A stretch of 64,000 nt of DNA from Pseudomonas sp. GCEP-101 (GCF_025133575.1 NZ_CP104011.1:3232965-3296964), one strand, 5' to 3'. Positions 9,138 to 19,989 are shown, counted from the stretch's first letter. The notes: generated by a model from the sequence alone, not told the origin. Numbers and translations: made by a program.

Positions 9138-9164
9138 GAACTTTTTCAGGGGTTCCGGTTCGAA
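9138..9164 (+). promoter_or_regulatory. Candidate AlgU-dependent distal promoter of the algU operon
   Basis: GAACTT (9138-9143), 16 nt, then TCGAA (9160-9164) resembles the ECF AlgU/RpoE promoter consensus GAACTT-N16/17-TCnnA. It lies 244 bp before the algU ATG in the 461-bp nadB-algU gap, where a distal autoregulated promoter is known in P. aeruginosa. The -10 is the less certain half. Confidence 0.4.
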
Positions 9165-9321
9165 CCCGGAATACCCATTCAACTTTGCGCGCAGATTGAC
9201 ATTGCGCGGAAGGGGAGCGGGTGTTCCGCCCGGTACAGTTGAATTTGACGGGCTTCGGACGCATGTCGGGGTCCGATTGCCACAAATGTGAAAAAACTGT
9301 GCGGCGCATGCTTGGAGGGGA

Positions 9322-9348
9322 GAACTTTTGCAAAAGACCCGAGTCTAT
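9322..9348 (+). promoter_or_regulatory. AlgU-dependent proximal promoter of algU
   Basis: GAACTT (9322-9327) is followed after 16 nt by TCTAT (9344-9348), 60 bp before the algU ATG. It resembles the autoregulated AlgU promoter of P. aeruginosa, which transcribes the sigma-factor operon under envelope stress. The rest of the 461-bp gap shows no gene; it must also hold the divergent nadB promoter. Confidence 0.7.
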
Positions 9349-9407
9349 CTTGGCAGGACGATTTACCAGGGTGCTCGATGCTCCTCCAGGTTTTCAGAGG
9401 AGCATTC

Positions 9408-9992
9408 ATGCTAACCCAGGAACAGGATCAGCAACTGGTTGAACGGGTACAGCGCGGAGACAAACGGGCTTTCGACCTGCTGGTGCTGAAGTACCAGCAC
9501 AAGATTCTGGGGCTCATCGTGCGGTTCGTGCACGACGCCCAGGAAGCCCAGGACGTTGCACAGGAAGCATTCATCAAGGCGTATCGCGCCTTGGGTAACT
9601 TCCGGGGTGACAGTGCCTTTTATACCTGGCTGTACCGTATCGCCATCAACACCGCGAAGAACCACCTGGTGGCGCGCGGTCGGCGGCCGCCGGACAGCGA
9701 TGTCACGGCAGAGGACGCGGAGTTCTTCGACGGCGACCATGCCCTGAAGGACATCGAGTCGCCGGAAAGAGCCATGCTGCGGGATGAGATCGAGGAAACG
9801 GTCCATCGCACCATCCAGCAGCTGCCCGATGATTTGCGCACGGCATTGACCCTGCGCGAGTTCGAAGGCCTGAGTTACGAAGATATCGCCACCGTGATGC
9901 AGTGTCCGGTGGGAACCGTCCGCTCACGGATTTTCCGTGCGCGGGAAGCGATCGACAAAGCTTTGCAGCCTTTGTTGCATGATGAAGTCTGA
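9408..9992 (+). CDS. algU: RNA polymerase ECF sigma factor AlgU (RpoE/sigma-22)
   Basis: A 194-residue ECF sigma factor controlling envelope stress and alginate genes. Region 2 contains the core-binding QEAQDVAQEAFIKAYRAL and FYTWLYRIAINTAKNHL; region 4 has LREFEGLSYEDIATVM and GTVRSRIFRAREAI. The ATG at 9408 follows an AGAGGAG ribosome-binding site, and the protein starts MLTQEQDQ as in other pseudomonads. It heads the five-gene algU-mucABCD operon and is preceded by its own AlgU-type promoter. Confidence 0.97.
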   Translation: MLTQEQDQQLVERVQRGDKRAFDLLVLKYQHKILGLIVRFVHDAQEAQDVAQEAFIKAYRALGNFRGDSAFYTWLYRIAINTAKNHLVARGRRPPDSDVTAEDAEFFDGDHALKDIESPERAMLRDEIEETVHRTIQQLPDDLRTALTLREFEGLSYEDIATVMQCPVGTVRSRIFRAREAIDKALQPLLHDEV

Positions 9993-10023
9993 TACAGCGG
10001 CAGAAGCCAAGAGAGGTACCGCT

Positions 10024-10608
10024 ATGAGTCGTGAAGCCCTGCAGGAGTCGCTGTCCGCTGTTATGGATAACGAAGCGGATGAGCTGGAGCTGCGGCGTGT
10101 GCTTGCAGCCTGCGGCGAGGACGCCGAATTGCGGGCCACCTGGTCCCGTTACCAACTGGCCCGTGCAGTGATGCACCGCGAGCCAGCCCTGCCCAAACTG
10201 GACATCGCCGCCGCCGTGTCCGCCGCGCTGGCCGATGAGGCCGCCCCGGCGGTGCGCAGCCGCAACCCGTGGCGCAATGTCGGCCGACTGGCCGTCGCCG
10301 CCTCGGTGACGCTGGCCGTGCTGGCCGGTGTGCGCCTGTACCACCAGGATGACAGTGTCGCCAGCGGCCTTGCCCAGCAAGGCGCCACCCCGCAGATCGC
10401 CCTGCCGCAAGTGCAAGGCCCGGCGGTGCTGGCAGGCTACACTCAGGACGAGGCGCCGCAGGTGATCACCAATGCCCAGGGCGGGCAGACCACCTGGCAT
10501 GAGCAGCGCCTTCCGGGTTACCTGCGTCAACACGCGCAGCAGTCCGCCGTCAGCGGCACCGACAGCGCCCTGCCTTACGCACGCGCCGCGAGCCTGGAAG
10601 ACCGCTGA
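10024..10608 (+). CDS. mucA: Anti-sigma factor MucA
   Basis: A 194-residue inner-membrane anti-sigma factor that sequesters AlgU. The cytoplasmic sigma-binding domain is about 1-80 (MSREALQESLSAVMDNEADE at the N-terminus). There is one membrane span at about 86-105 and a periplasmic tail, with the AVLAG region near 134-138 corresponding to the AlgW cleavage area. The reading frame is intact at full family length, so there is no mucoid-type truncation. The ATG follows an AGAGAGG ribosome-binding site. Confidence 0.95.
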   Translation: MSREALQESLSAVMDNEADELELRRVLAACGEDAELRATWSRYQLARAVMHREPALPKLDIAAAVSAALADEAAPAVRSRNPWRNVGRLAVAASVTLAVLAGVRLYHQDDSVASGLAQQGATPQIALPQVQGPAVLAGYTQDEAPQVITNAQGGQTTWHEQRLPGYLRQHAQQSAVSGTDSALPYARAASLEDR

Positions 10609-10629
10609 TTTGCGACCTTAAGGAGCGAC

Positions 10630-11574
10630 ATGCGCGCAACCACAGCACTGTTGTTCTTCCTCGGCGGTCTGCTGGCAGTGCCAGTTCAGGCCGCCGATGC
10701 GTTGGACTGGATCAAGCGCCTCTCCGAGGCTGATCAGCAGCAGAACTTCCAGGGTACCTTCATCTACGAACGCAGCGGCGCCTTCTCCACCCACGATGTC
10801 TGGCATCGGGTGGAGAGCGACGGTTCCGTGCGCGAGCACCTGGTCCAGGTCGATGGGCCGCGCCAGGAAGTGGTGCGCGTCGACGGCGCCACCCAGTGCG
10901 TGGCGGGCGGCATGTCCGGGCAGGTGTCGACCGGCGAGATGTGGCCGGCGCGCAAGCTCGATCCGACTGAATTGTCCAGTTACTACGACGTCCGCGTGGC
11001 CGGCGAATCGCGCATTGCCGATCGCCCGGCGGTGGTCCTGGCGGTGATCCCGCGCGACCAGCACCGCTACGGCTTCGAACTGCACGTGGACAAGCAGACC
11101 GGCCTGCCGCTCAAGTCCCTGCTGCTCAATGACAAGGGCCAGATCATCGAGCGCCTGCAGTTCACCCGCATCGACATGGCAGCCCCGGACGACGGCGAGT
11201 TGCAGCCGACCGCGGCCTGCAAGCCGGTGAAGGAAGCCAAGGTCGCCGAAGTGAAAACCAGCTGGCATTCCGAATGGGTGCCGCCGGGCTTCACCCTCAA
11301 CAGCACCTTGCAGGAACGCAGCCCGGTCTCCAATGACCAGGTCCTGTGCCTCGCCTATGGCGACGGCCTGGCGCGCTTCTCGGTGTTCCTCGAGCCGTTG
11401 CACGGCGCCAAGGTCGACGATGCCCGCACCCAGCTGGGCCCGACCACCGTGGTGTCGAGGCGGTTCGCCAGCGACGATGGCGGCACCATGGTGACCGTGG
11501 TCGGCGAGATACCCAGCGGCACCGCCGAACGCGTGGCGTTGTCCATGCGGCCAACAGGAGCCAAGGCTCAGTGA
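10630..11574 (+). CDS. mucB: Periplasmic regulator MucB (RseB family)
   Basis: A 314-residue periplasmic protein that binds the MucA periplasmic domain and shields it from AlgW. The signal peptide (about 1-22, ending PVQAA) precedes the MucB/RseB N-terminal domain, with LDWIKRLSEADQQQNFQGTF and a lipid-binding-like fold, and a C-terminal domain from about 215. Its TGA lies within the GTG that starts mucC. Length is as expected for the family. Confidence 0.95.
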   Translation: MRATTALLFFLGGLLAVPVQAADALDWIKRLSEADQQQNFQGTFIYERSGAFSTHDVWHRVESDGSVREHLVQVDGPRQEVVRVDGATQCVAGGMSGQVSTGEMWPARKLDPTELSSYYDVRVAGESRIADRPAVVLAVIPRDQHRYGFELHVDKQTGLPLKSLLLNDKGQIIERLQFTRIDMAAPDDGELQPTAACKPVKEAKVAEVKTSWHSEWVPPGFTLNSTLQERSPVSNDQVLCLAYGDGLARFSVFLEPLHGAKVDDARTQLGPTTVVSRRFASDDGGTMVTVVGEIPSGTAERVALSMRPTGAKAQ

Positions 11575-12041
11575 TCCACGAGCGGGGGAGGGTGATTGCG
11601 GTCGAGGCTGGCGCTGTCCAGGTCGAAACGCTGCGCCGCTCCACCTGCTCGGGTTGTTCGGCCAACGCCGGTTGCGGGCAGGGCCTGCTCGATCGACTGG
11701 GTATTGCGCGAGATCGCGGCCAGGTCCGTACGCTCCCCTCGCAGCGTGTGGCTGCGCTGCAACTGTCGCCCGGCGACGACATCGTGCTGGGCATCGGCGA
11801 AGACCTTCTGCTCAAACATGCCCTGCTTCTCTATCTTGCCCCTCTGCTAGGGTTACTGGCGTTGTCCCTGCTGGCAGCGCAGTTCGGCGGCGGGGAACCT
11901 CTTATCATCGTGGCCGGGTTGGCGGGTTTCCTGCTGGCCTGGCTGCTCGTGCGTCGCCATGCGCGACGCCACAAGGATGATCCGGCGATGCAACCGGTTG
12001 TGCTGCGTGCGCCGGTCGGTGGGCCGCCCGGCCCTGTATAG
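11571..12041 (+). CDS. mucC: MucC (RseC/MucC family membrane protein)
   Basis: A 156-residue protein with an N-terminal cysteine cluster (STCSGCSANAGCGQG at about 24-38) and two membrane spans at about 84-103 and 107-126, the standard RseC/MucC layout. The start is GTG overlapping the mucB stop (GTGA), indicating coupling. RseC-type proteins link the sigma-E operon to redox or Fe-S functions; in Pseudomonas MucC has a modest modulating effect on AlgU. Confidence 0.88.
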   Translation: MIHERGRVIAVEAGAVQVETLRRSTCSGCSANAGCGQGLLDRLGIARDRGQVRTLPSQRVAALQLSPGDDIVLGIGEDLLLKHALLLYLAPLLGLLALSLLAAQFGGGEPLIIVAGLAGFLLAWLLVRRHARRHKDDPAMQPVVLRAPVGGPPGPV

Positions 12042-12077
12042 TGATTTTCCCAATCAACATCACGGGAGCTGTAGTCA

Positions 12078-13508
12078 ATGCAAACCCTGAAACGCAGCAT
12101 GGCTGCGCTGGTCGCCCTGCTGGCCTTGAGCCTGTCGGTTGTCGCGCGGGCTGAACTACCGGACTTCACCCCGCTGGTCGAGAAGGCCTCGCCGGCGGTG
12201 GTCAACATCAGTACGACGCAGAAGATTCCCGACCGCTCCAACGCGCAGATGGGCATTCCGGACCTCGACGGCCTGCCGCCGGGCCTGCGCGAATTCTTCG
12301 AACGCAGCATTCCCCGCGGCCAGGGCGGCCAGGGGCAGGCGCCCCGTGGCCAGCAGCGCGAAGCGCAGTCGCTGGGTTCGGGCTTCATCATTTCCGATGA
12401 TGGCTACATCCTCACCAACAACCACGTGGTGGCCGACGCCGACGAGATCCTCGTGCGCCTGTCCGACCGCAGCGAGCACAAGGCCAAGCTGGTCGGTGCC
12501 GATCCGCGCAGCGACGTCGCCGTGCTGAAGATCGATGCCAAGAACCTGCCGACCCTCAAGCTGGGCGATTCCGACAAGCTGAAGGTCGGCGAGTGGGTGC
12601 TGGCCATCGGTTCGCCGTTCGGCTTCGACCACTCGGTGACCGCCGGTATCGTCAGCGCCAAGGGCCGCAGCCTGCCGAACGAGAACTACGTGCCGTTCAT
12701 CCAGACCGACGTGGCGATCAACCCGGGCAACTCCGGCGGCCCACTGCTGAACCTGCAGGGCGAGGTCGTGGGTATCAACTCGCAGATCTTCACCCGTTCC
12801 GGCGGCTTCATGGGTCTTTCCTTCGCGATCCCGATCGATGTGGCGCTCAACGTCGCCGATCAGCTCAAGGCCGGCGGCAAGGTCAACCGTGGCTGGCTGG
12901 GCGTGGTGATCCAGGAAGTGAACAAGGACCTGGCCGAGTCCTTCGGTCTCGACAAGCCGTCCGGCGCGCTGGTGGCGCAGCTGGTGGAAGACGGTCCGGC
13001 CGCCAAGGGCGGGCTGCAGGTGGGTGACGTGATCCTCAGCCTCAATGGCCAGGCGATCAACGAATCCGCGGACCTGCCGCACCTGGTGGGCAACATGAAG
13101 CCGGGCGACAAGGCCAGCCTGGAGGTCATCCGCGACAACAAGCGCCAGACCCTCAACCTGACCATCGGCAGCCTGCCGGACGACGACGATGCCGTCGCCG
13201 CCGTCGAGGGCAAGGGCGCCGAGCGCAGCAGCAACCGCATGGGCGTGACCGTGGCGGAACTGACTGCCGAGCAGCGCAAGTCCCTGGATATCAAGGGCGG
13301 CGTGGTCATCAAGGAAGTGCAGGGCGGTCCGGCGGCCATGATCGGCCTGCGTCCGGGCGACGTCATCACCCACCTGAACAACCGCGCGGTGGATTCCTCG
13401 AAAACCTTCAGCGAGATCGCCAAGGCGCTGCCGAAGGACCGTTCGATTTCCATGCGCGTGCTGCGCCAGGGCCGTGCGAGCTTCATCACGTTCAAGTTGA
13501 CCGAGTAA
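12078..13508 (+). CDS. mucD: Periplasmic serine endoprotease MucD (DegP/HtrA family)
   Basis: A 476-residue periplasmic protease-chaperone that degrades misfolded envelope proteins and dampens AlgU activation. The signal peptide ends near VVARA (25). The trypsin-like domain carries His116 (TNNHVVAD), Asp146 (RSDVAVL) and Ser219 (NPGNSGGP). Two PDZ domains follow at about 270-370 and 390-470. It is the last gene of the operon and is followed by a clear terminator. Confidence 0.96.
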   Translation: MQTLKRSMAALVALLALSLSVVARAELPDFTPLVEKASPAVVNISTTQKIPDRSNAQMGIPDLDGLPPGLREFFERSIPRGQGGQGQAPRGQQREAQSLGSGFIISDDGYILTNNHVVADADEILVRLSDRSEHKAKLVGADPRSDVAVLKIDAKNLPTLKLGDSDKLKVGEWVLAIGSPFGFDHSVTAGIVSAKGRSLPNENYVPFIQTDVAINPGNSGGPLLNLQGEVVGINSQIFTRSGGFMGLSFAIPIDVALNVADQLKAGGKVNRGWLGVVIQEVNKDLAESFGLDKPSGALVAQLVEDGPAAKGGLQVGDVILSLNGQAINESADLPHLVGNMKPGDKASLEVIRDNKRQTLNLTIGSLPDDDDAVAAVEGKGAERSSNRMGVTVAELTAEQRKSLDIKGGVVIKEVQGGPAAMIGLRPGDVITHLNNRAVDSSKTFSEIAKALPKDRSISMRVLRQGRASFITFKLTE

Positions 13509-13522
13509 GCCTGTGCACCAGA

Positions 13523-13549
13523 AAAGGGCGGTTTCGACCGCCCTTTTTC
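13523..13549 (+). terminator. Rho-independent terminator of the algU-mucD operon
   Basis: AAAGGGCGG and CCGCCCTTT pair around a 6-nt loop (TTTCGA), followed by a T run, 14 bp after the mucD stop. A classical intrinsic terminator. Confidence 0.92.
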
Positions 13550-13655
13550 ATGCCTGACCGTCCGGCGCGGCGTGACGCCCCGCGCTGTATTCAGGTAAAC
13601 TCCCCGGCTATTTTTCGGCGGACCGCCGCCTTCAGCCTTCCGAGTGTGTTCAGCC

Positions 13656-15455
13656 GTGAGTGACCTGAGTCATATCCGCAATTTCTCCATCATCGCCCAC
13701 ATCGACCATGGCAAGTCGACGCTGGCAGACCGCTTCATCCAGATGTGCGGCGGCCTCTCCGACCGCGAGATGGAGGCCCAGGTGCTGGACTCCATGGACC
13801 TGGAGCGTGAGCGCGGCATCACCATCAAGGCGCACAGCGTCACCCTTCACTACAAGGCGAAGGACGGCAAGACCTACCAGCTGAACTTCATCGATACCCC
13901 CGGCCACGTCGACTTCACCTACGAAGTCAGCCGCTCGCTGGCCGCCTGCGAAGGCGCGCTGCTGGTGGTGGATGCCGGCCAGGGCGTGGAAGCGCAGTCG
14001 GTCGCCAACTGCTACACCGCCATCGAGCAGGGCTTGGAAGTCATGCCGGTCCTGAACAAGATGGACCTGCCGCAGGCCGACCCGGACCGCGTGAAGGACG
14101 AAATCGAAAGCATCATCGGCATCGACGCCACCGACGCCGTGGCCTGCTCGGCCAAGAGCGGCATGGGCGTTGAAGATGTGCTGGAACGCCTGGTCACCGC
14201 CATTCCGGCGCCCGAGGGCGAGATCGATGCGCCGCTGCAGGCGCTGATCATCGACTCCTGGTTCGACAACTACCTGGGCGTGGTCTCGCTGGTGCGGGTG
14301 AAGCACGGCCGCGTGAAGAAGGGCGACAAGATCCTGGTGAAGTCCACCGGCAAGGTCCACCAGGTGGACAGCGTCGGTGTCTTCACCCCGAAGCACACCG
14401 AGACCCCGGACCTCAAGGCCGGCGAAGTGGGCTTCATCATCGCCGGCATCAAGGACATCCTGGGCGCGCCGGTGGGCGACACCCTGACGCTGAACAGCAC
14501 CCCCGACGTGGACGTGCTGCCGGGCTTCAAGCGCATCAAGCCGCAGGTCTACGCCGGCCTGTTCCCGGTCAGCTCCGATGACTTCGAAGACTTCCGCGAG
14601 GCGCTGCAGAAGCTGACGCTGAACGACGCCGCGCTGCAGTACGAGCCGGAGAGCTCCGAGGCCCTGGGCTTCGGCTTCCGCATCGGCTTCCTCGGCATGC
14701 TGCACATGGAGATCATCCAGGAGCGCCTGGAGCGCGAGTACGACCTGGACCTGATCACCACCGCGCCGACCGTGATCTTCGAGATCGTGCAGAAGAACGG
14801 CGACATCCTCTATGTCGACAACCCGTCCAAGCTGCCCGACCTCTCGTCCATCGACGAGATGCGCGAGCCGATCTGCCGCGCGACCATCCTTGTGCCTCAG
14901 GAGCACCTGGGCAACGTCATTACCCTGTGCATCGAGAAGCGCGGTGTCCAGCGCGACATGCACTTCCTCAGTGGCCAGGTCCAGGTGATCTACGATCTGC
15001 CGATGAACGAAGTGGTGCTGGACTTCTTCGACCGCCTGAAGTCCACCAGCCGCGGCTATGCTTCGCTGGACTACAGCTTCGATCGCTTCGAACCGGCCAA
15101 CCTGGTTCGTCTCGATGTGCTGATCAACGGCGAGAAGGTCGACGCGCTTGCCCTGATCGTCCACCGCGACAACGCCCCGTACAAGGGCCGTCAGCTGGTG
15201 GAGAAGATGAAGGAATTGATTCCGCGGCAGATGTTCGACGTCGCGATTCAGGCCGCCATCGGTGGGCAGATCATCGCCCGCTCGACGGTCAAGGCGCTCA
15301 GGAAGAACGTGCTGGCCAAGTGCTACGGTGGTGACGTGAGCCGTAAGCGCAAGCTGCTGGAGAAGCAGAAGGCCGGTAAGAAAAGGATGAAGCAGGTCGG
15401 TAGCGTGGAGATTCCGCAGGAAGCCTTCCTCGCTGTGCTCAAAGTGGACAGTTGA
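13656..15455 (+). CDS. lepA: Elongation factor 4 (LepA)
   Basis: A 599-residue ribosome-associated GTPase that assists ribosome biogenesis and back-translocation. The G1 loop AHIDHGKST lies at about 14-22, G3 is DTPGHVD and G4 is NKMDLP. EF-G-like domains follow, and the LepA-specific C-terminal domain ends with [20 protein letters not shown]. The GTG start at 13656 ([11 protein letters not shown]) gives the family-standard N-terminus; an upstream in-frame GTG would add four residues. It overlaps no neighbour, and lepB starts 5 bp after its stop. Confidence 0.96.
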   Translation: MSDLSHIRNFSIIAHIDHGKSTLADRFIQMCGGLSDREMEAQVLDSMDLERERGITIKAHSVTLHYKAKDGKTYQLNFIDTPGHVDFTYEVSRSLAACEGALLVVDAGQGVEAQSVANCYTAIEQGLEVMPVLNKMDLPQADPDRVKDEIESIIGIDATDAVACSAKSGMGVEDVLERLVTAIPAPEGEIDAPLQALIIDSWFDNYLGVVSLVRVKHGRVKKGDKILVKSTGKVHQVDSVGVFTPKHTETPDLKAGEVGFIIAGIKDILGAPVGDTLTLNSTPDVDVLPGFKRIKPQVYAGLFPVSSDDFEDFREALQKLTLNDAALQYEPESSEALGFGFRIGFLGMLHMEIIQERLEREYDLDLITTAPTVIFEIVQKNGDILYVDNPSKLPDLSSIDEMREPICRATILVPQEHLGNVITLCIEKRGVQRDMHFLSGQVQVIYDLPMNEVVLDFFDRLKSTSRGYASLDYSFDRFEPANLVRLDVLINGEKVDALALIVHRDNAPYKGRQLVEKMKELIPRQMFDVAIQAAIGGQIIARSTVKALRKNVLAKCYGGDVSRKRKLLEKQKAGKKRMKQVGSVEIPQEAFLAVLKVDS

Positions 15456-15460
15456 ACCCT

Positions 15461-16315
15461 ATGACCCTGAATTTCCCGCTGTTGCTGGTGATTGCCGTTG
15501 CGGTATGCGGCGTTCTCGCCCTGGTGGACCTGGTGCTGTTCGCGCCGCGCCGCCGGGCGGCCATTTCCGCCTACGAAGGCTCGGTCAGCGAAGCTGACCC
15601 GGAAGTGCTGGAGAAGCTGAACAAGGAGCCGGTGCTGGTCGAGTACGGCAAGTCGTTCTTCCCGGTGCTGTTCATCGTGCTGGTGCTGCGCTCGTTCCTG
15701 GTCGAACCCTTCCAGATCCCGTCGGGCTCGATGAAGCCGACCCTGGAAGTGGGCGATTTCATCCTGGTGAACAAGTTCGCCTACGGCATCCGCCTGCCGG
15801 TGCTGGACACCAAGGTGATCCCGATCGGTGACCCGCAGCGTGGCGATGTCATGGTGTTCCGCTACCCCAGCGACCCGAACATCAACTACATCAAGCGCGT
15901 CATCGGCGTGCCGGGCGACACCATCCGCTACACCAGCGACAAGCGCCTGTACATCAATGACCAGGCCGTGGCCGAGTCGCTGGTGGGCGAGGAGCCGGGC
16001 ACCCTGGGCAGCGTGACCCTGTACCAGGAGAAGCTGGGCGCCGTGGAGCACATGATCCGCAAGGAAATGACCCGCTTCCGCATCGAACCGGGCAAGCAGT
16101 GGAAAGTGCCGGCCGACCATTACTTCATGATGGGCGACAACCGCGACAACTCCAACGACAGCCGCTACTGGAACGACCCGAAGATTCCGAAGGACCTGCT
16201 GGGCATGGTTCCGGACCGCAATATCGTCGGCAAGGCGTTCGCGGTGTGGATGAGCTGGCCGGATCCGAAGATGCGCAATCTGCCGAATTTCTCGCGAGTC
16301 GGCGTGATTCACTAA
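15461..16315 (+). CDS. lepB: Signal peptidase I (LepB)
   Basis: A 284-residue leader peptidase that cleaves Sec/Tat signal peptides at the outer face of the inner membrane. Two N-terminal membrane spans lie at about 6-27 and 65-82. The catalytic Ser90 is in PSGSMKPT and Lys145 in YIKRVIG; the later signature GDNRDNSNDSRYW is present. The ATG at 15461 is preferred to a TTG three codons upstream, which lies inside the lepA stop region. Classical lepA-lepB-rnc-era order. Confidence 0.96.
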   Translation: MTLNFPLLLVIAVAVCGVLALVDLVLFAPRRRAAISAYEGSVSEADPEVLEKLNKEPVLVEYGKSFFPVLFIVLVLRSFLVEPFQIPSGSMKPTLEVGDFILVNKFAYGIRLPVLDTKVIPIGDPQRGDVMVFRYPSDPNINYIKRVIGVPGDTIRYTSDKRLYINDQAVAESLVGEEPGTLGSVTLYQEKLGAVEHMIRKEMTRFRIEPGKQWKVPADHYFMMGDNRDNSNDSRYWNDPKIPKDLLGMVPDRNIVGKAFAVWMSWPDPKMRNLPNFSRVGVIH

Positions 16316-16364
16316 ACTTGTGAGACGCTCCAGGCCAGCATGGCTGGAACGGTGCTAGAAAAGG

Positions 16365-16398
16365 GCGGGGCTGCACGCGGGGAGCGAGGCAGCCCCGC
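16365..16398 (+). other. 10-bp stem-loop between lepB and the DUF4845 gene
   Basis: GCGGGGCTGC (16365-16374) pairs perfectly with GCAGCCCCGC (16389-16398) around a 14-nt loop. No T run follows, so it is more likely an RNA-processing or stability element inside the lepB-rnc transcript than a terminator. Confidence 0.5.
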
Positions 16399-16458
16399 TT
16401 CACTTGGACCCGCCGCGGTTGGCGGGCAAATAAGAAAAGATACCGACATGAGGTCGAT

Positions 16459-16836
16459 ATGACGTACGCACGTTCGCAGAAGGGCATGTCCTTGCTGAGT
16501 TGGCTGGTGGTGCTCGCCGTGGTGGCGTTCCTGGCCAGCGCCGCGTTCAAGGTCATCCCGCATTACCTGGACTACTACGCGATCGAGAAGGCCATTACCT
16601 CGGTGGAGACGGACAAGGCCGCCGAAGTGCGCACCGTGCCGGAGTTCTACTCCTATGTCGACAAGGCGCTGATGCTCAACAACATCCGCGACCTGAAGCT
16701 GGATGACGCACTGGACGTGAAACTCGAGAACAACGAGTTCCGCGCCCACCTGAAATACGAAAAACGCGAGCCACTGGTGCAGAACATCGACCTGGTGGTC
16801 AAATTTGACAAAGAATTCCGTGTACGAATGCCGTGA
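16459..16836 (+). CDS. DUF4845 family membrane protein
   Basis: A 125-residue protein of the DUF4845 family. It has an N-terminal segment resembling a pseudopilin-like membrane anchor ([20 protein letters not shown] at about 9-28) and a mixed alpha/beta periplasmic-type domain. It sits invariably between lepB and rnc in pseudomonads, and its stop overlaps the rnc GTG start. Function is unknown. Confidence 0.85.
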   Translation: MTYARSQKGMSLLSWLVVLAVVAFLASAAFKVIPHYLDYYAIEKAITSVETDKAAEVRTVPEFYSYVDKALMLNNIRDLKLDDALDVKLENNEFRAHLKYEKREPLVQNIDLVVKFDKEFRVRMP

Positions 16837-17511
16837 GTAACAACAGTCTGGATCGACTCGAGCGCAAGCTTGGCTACACCTTTCGCGACCAGGACCTGAT
16901 GGTCCTGGCGCTGACCCATCGCAGTTTCGCCGGGCGCAACAACGAGCGCCTGGAGTTCCTCGGCGACGCCATCCTCAACTTCGTCATCGGCGAAGCCCTG
17001 TTCACCCACTTTCCCCAGGCCCGAGAGGGCCAGCTGTCGCGCCTGCGCGCGCGCCTGGTGAAGGGCGAGACCCTGGCGCTGCTGGCGCGCGGTTTCGAGA
17101 TCGGCGATTACCTGCGTCTGGGCTCGGGCGAGCTGAAAAGCGGCGGTTACCGCCGCGAGTCGATCCTGGCTGACGCCATGGAGGCGCTGATCGGCGCCAT
17201 CTACCTGGACACCGGCATGGATTCCGCCCGCGAGCGGATCATGGCCTGGCTCGGCCCGCAGTTGCGCGAGCTGACCCCGGTGGATACCAACAAGGACCCC
17301 AAGACCCGCCTGCAGGAATTCCTGCAGTCGCGCGGGTGCGAATTGCCGCGTTACGACGTGGTGGATATCCAGGGCGAGCCGCATTGCCGCACCTTCTTCG
17401 TGGAGTGCGAGGTGGCCCTGCTGAACGACAAGACCCACGGTCACGGCGGTAGCCGCCGCATCGCCGAGCAGGTGGCCGCCGCCGCCGCGCTGGCAGCCCT
17501 GGGCGTGGAGA

Positions 17512-17525
<14 letters not shown>
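16833..17525 (+). CDS. rnc: Ribonuclease III
   Basis: A 230-residue dsRNA-specific endonuclease for rRNA and mRNA processing. The RNase III signature [11 protein letters not shown] at about 36-46 carries the catalytic acidic residues; the second acidic motif [13 protein letters not shown] follows. A C-terminal dsRNA-binding domain (about 155-225) contains [14 protein letters not shown] and [18 protein letters not shown]. The GTG start overlaps the previous stop, and the 3' end overlaps the start of era by 14 bp. Confidence 0.96.
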
Positions 17526-18459
<934 letters not shown>

Positions 18460-18466
18460 TCCTCCG

Positions 18467-18492
18467 GCGCCCCGCGAGCCATCGCGGGGCGC
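18467..18492 (+). other. Strong 11-bp hairpin between era and recO
   Basis: GCGCCCCGCGA pairs perfectly with TCGCGGGGCGC around a 4-nt loop, starting 7 bp after era. No T run follows. It could attenuate or process the transcript between era and recO. Confidence 0.6.
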
Positions 18493-18548
18493 AGCCTGCC
18501 GGTGCGTGAGCGCGCCGATATCCCGATTCCCACTCCAGGCGCAGCGCC

Positions 18549-19253
18549 ATGAGCCTCGCTTCTACTGCCCAAGCCGCGTTTGTCCTGCACAGCCGTCCCT
18601 ACAAGGAAACCAGCGCGCTGGTGGATTTCTTCACCCCGCAGGGGCGCCTGCGCGCCGTACTGCGGGGTGCGCGGGGCAAGGCCGGTGCGCTGGCGCGGCC
18701 GTTCGTGCCGCTGGAAGCGGAATTCCGCGGGCGCAGCGACCTGAAGAACGTCGCGCGCCTGGAGCCCAACGGCATCCCCAACCTGCTCAGTGGCGAGGCG
18801 CTGTTCAGCGGCCTGTACCTGAACGAGCTGATGATCCGCCTGCTGCCGGCGGAGGACCCGCACCCCGCCCTGTTCGAACACTACCGCGCGACCCTGCCGC
18901 TGCTGGCCGCCGGCAGCCCGCTGGAACCGCTGCTGCGCGCCTTCGAATGGCGGCTGCTGGACGACCTGGGCTATGGTTTTTCCCTGGACACCGATATCGT
19001 CGGCCAGAGCGTGGCGCCGGACGGCCTCTACCGCCTGCTGCCCGACTCGGGCCTGGAGCCGGTCGGCAGCCTGCAGCCGGGCCTGTTCCATGGCGCCGAC
19101 CTGCTGGCCATGGCCGAAGCCGACTGGAGCGCCCCCGGCGCCCTGGCGGCGGCCAAGCGCCTGATGCGCCAGGCCCTGGCGCCCCACCTTGGCGGCAGAC
19201 CGCTGGTCAGCCGCGAGCTCTTCATGAATCGCAAGGACACTTCCCGTGACTGA
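18549..19253 (+). CDS. recO: DNA repair protein RecO
   Basis: A 234-residue RecFOR-pathway protein that anneals ssDNA and loads RecA on SSB-coated gaps. The N-terminal OB-fold (about 5-80) shows [20 protein letters not shown] and [15 protein letters not shown]; a helical C-terminal domain follows. The protein has no cysteine, so it lacks the zinc finger of some RecO proteins. Its 3' end overlaps pdxJ by 8 bp. Confidence 0.93.
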   Translation: MSLASTAQAAFVLHSRPYKETSALVDFFTPQGRLRAVLRGARGKAGALARPFVPLEAEFRGRSDLKNVARLEPNGIPNLLSGEALFSGLYLNELMIRLLPAEDPHPALFEHYRATLPLLAAGSPLEPLLRAFEWRLLDDLGYGFSLDTDIVGQSVAPDGLYRLLPDSGLEPVGSLQPGLFHGADLLAMAEADWSAPGALAAAKRLMRQALAPHLGGRPLVSRELFMNRKDTSRD

Positions 19254-19989
19254 AGCCAACCGTATCCTGCTCGGCGTGAACATCGACCACGTCGCCACCC
19301 TGCGCCAGGCCCGCGGCACCCGTTATCCCGACCCGGTGAAAGCCGCGCTGGATGCCGAGGAGGCCGGTGCCGACGGCATCACCGTGCACCTGCGCGAAGA
19401 TCGCCGGCACATCCAGGACCGCGACGTGCGCGTGCTCGCCGAGGTGCTGCAGACCCGCATGAACTTCGAGATGGGCGTCACCGAGGAGATGATGAAGTTC
19501 GCCGAGATCATCCGTCCGGCGCACGTCTGCCTGGTCCCGGAAACCCGCCAGGAACTGACCACCGAGGGCGGCCTGGATGTCGCCGGCCAGGAAGCACGCA
19601 TCCGCGAAGCGGTGCAGCGCCTGGCGGCCGCCGGCTGCGAGGTGTCGCTGTTCATCGACCCGGATCAGCGCCAGATCGAAGCCTCCGCGCGCATCGGTGC
19701 GCCGGCGGTGGAACTGCACACCGGCCGTTACGCCGACGCGCACACCCCGGCCGAAGCCGCCCAGGAGCTGGCGCGCATCCGTGACGGCGTGGAGTTCGGC
19801 CTGTCCCACGCCCTGATCGTCAACGCCGGCCACGGCCTGCATTACCACAACGCCGAGCCGGTGGCGGCGATTGCCGGCATCAACGAGCTGAACATCGGCC
19901 ACGCCATCGTTGCCCATGCGCTGTTCGTGGGCTTCAAGCAGGCGGTGGCTGAGATGAAGGCGCTGATCGTGGCGGCGGCGAATCGCTGA
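19246..19989 (+). CDS. pdxJ: Pyridoxine 5'-phosphate synthase PdxJ
   Basis: A 247-residue TIM-barrel enzyme that condenses 1-deoxy-D-xylulose 5-phosphate with 3-amino-2-oxopropyl phosphate to form pyridoxine 5'-phosphate. Signatures include [17 protein letters not shown] near the N-terminus, [27 protein letters not shown], and [11 protein letters not shown] plus [12 protein letters not shown] at the end. The start is GTG inside recO, indicating coupling. Confidence 0.96.
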   Translation: MTEANRILLGVNIDHVATLRQARGTRYPDPVKAALDAEEAGADGITVHLREDRRHIQDRDVRVLAEVLQTRMNFEMGVTEEMMKFAEIIRPAHVCLVPETRQELTTEGGLDVAGQEARIREAVQRLAAAGCEVSLFIDPDQRQIEASARIGAPAVELHTGRYADAHTPAEAAQELARIRDGVEFGLSHALIVNAGHGLHYHNAEPVAAIAGINELNIGHAIVAHALFVGFKQAVAEMKALIVAAANR

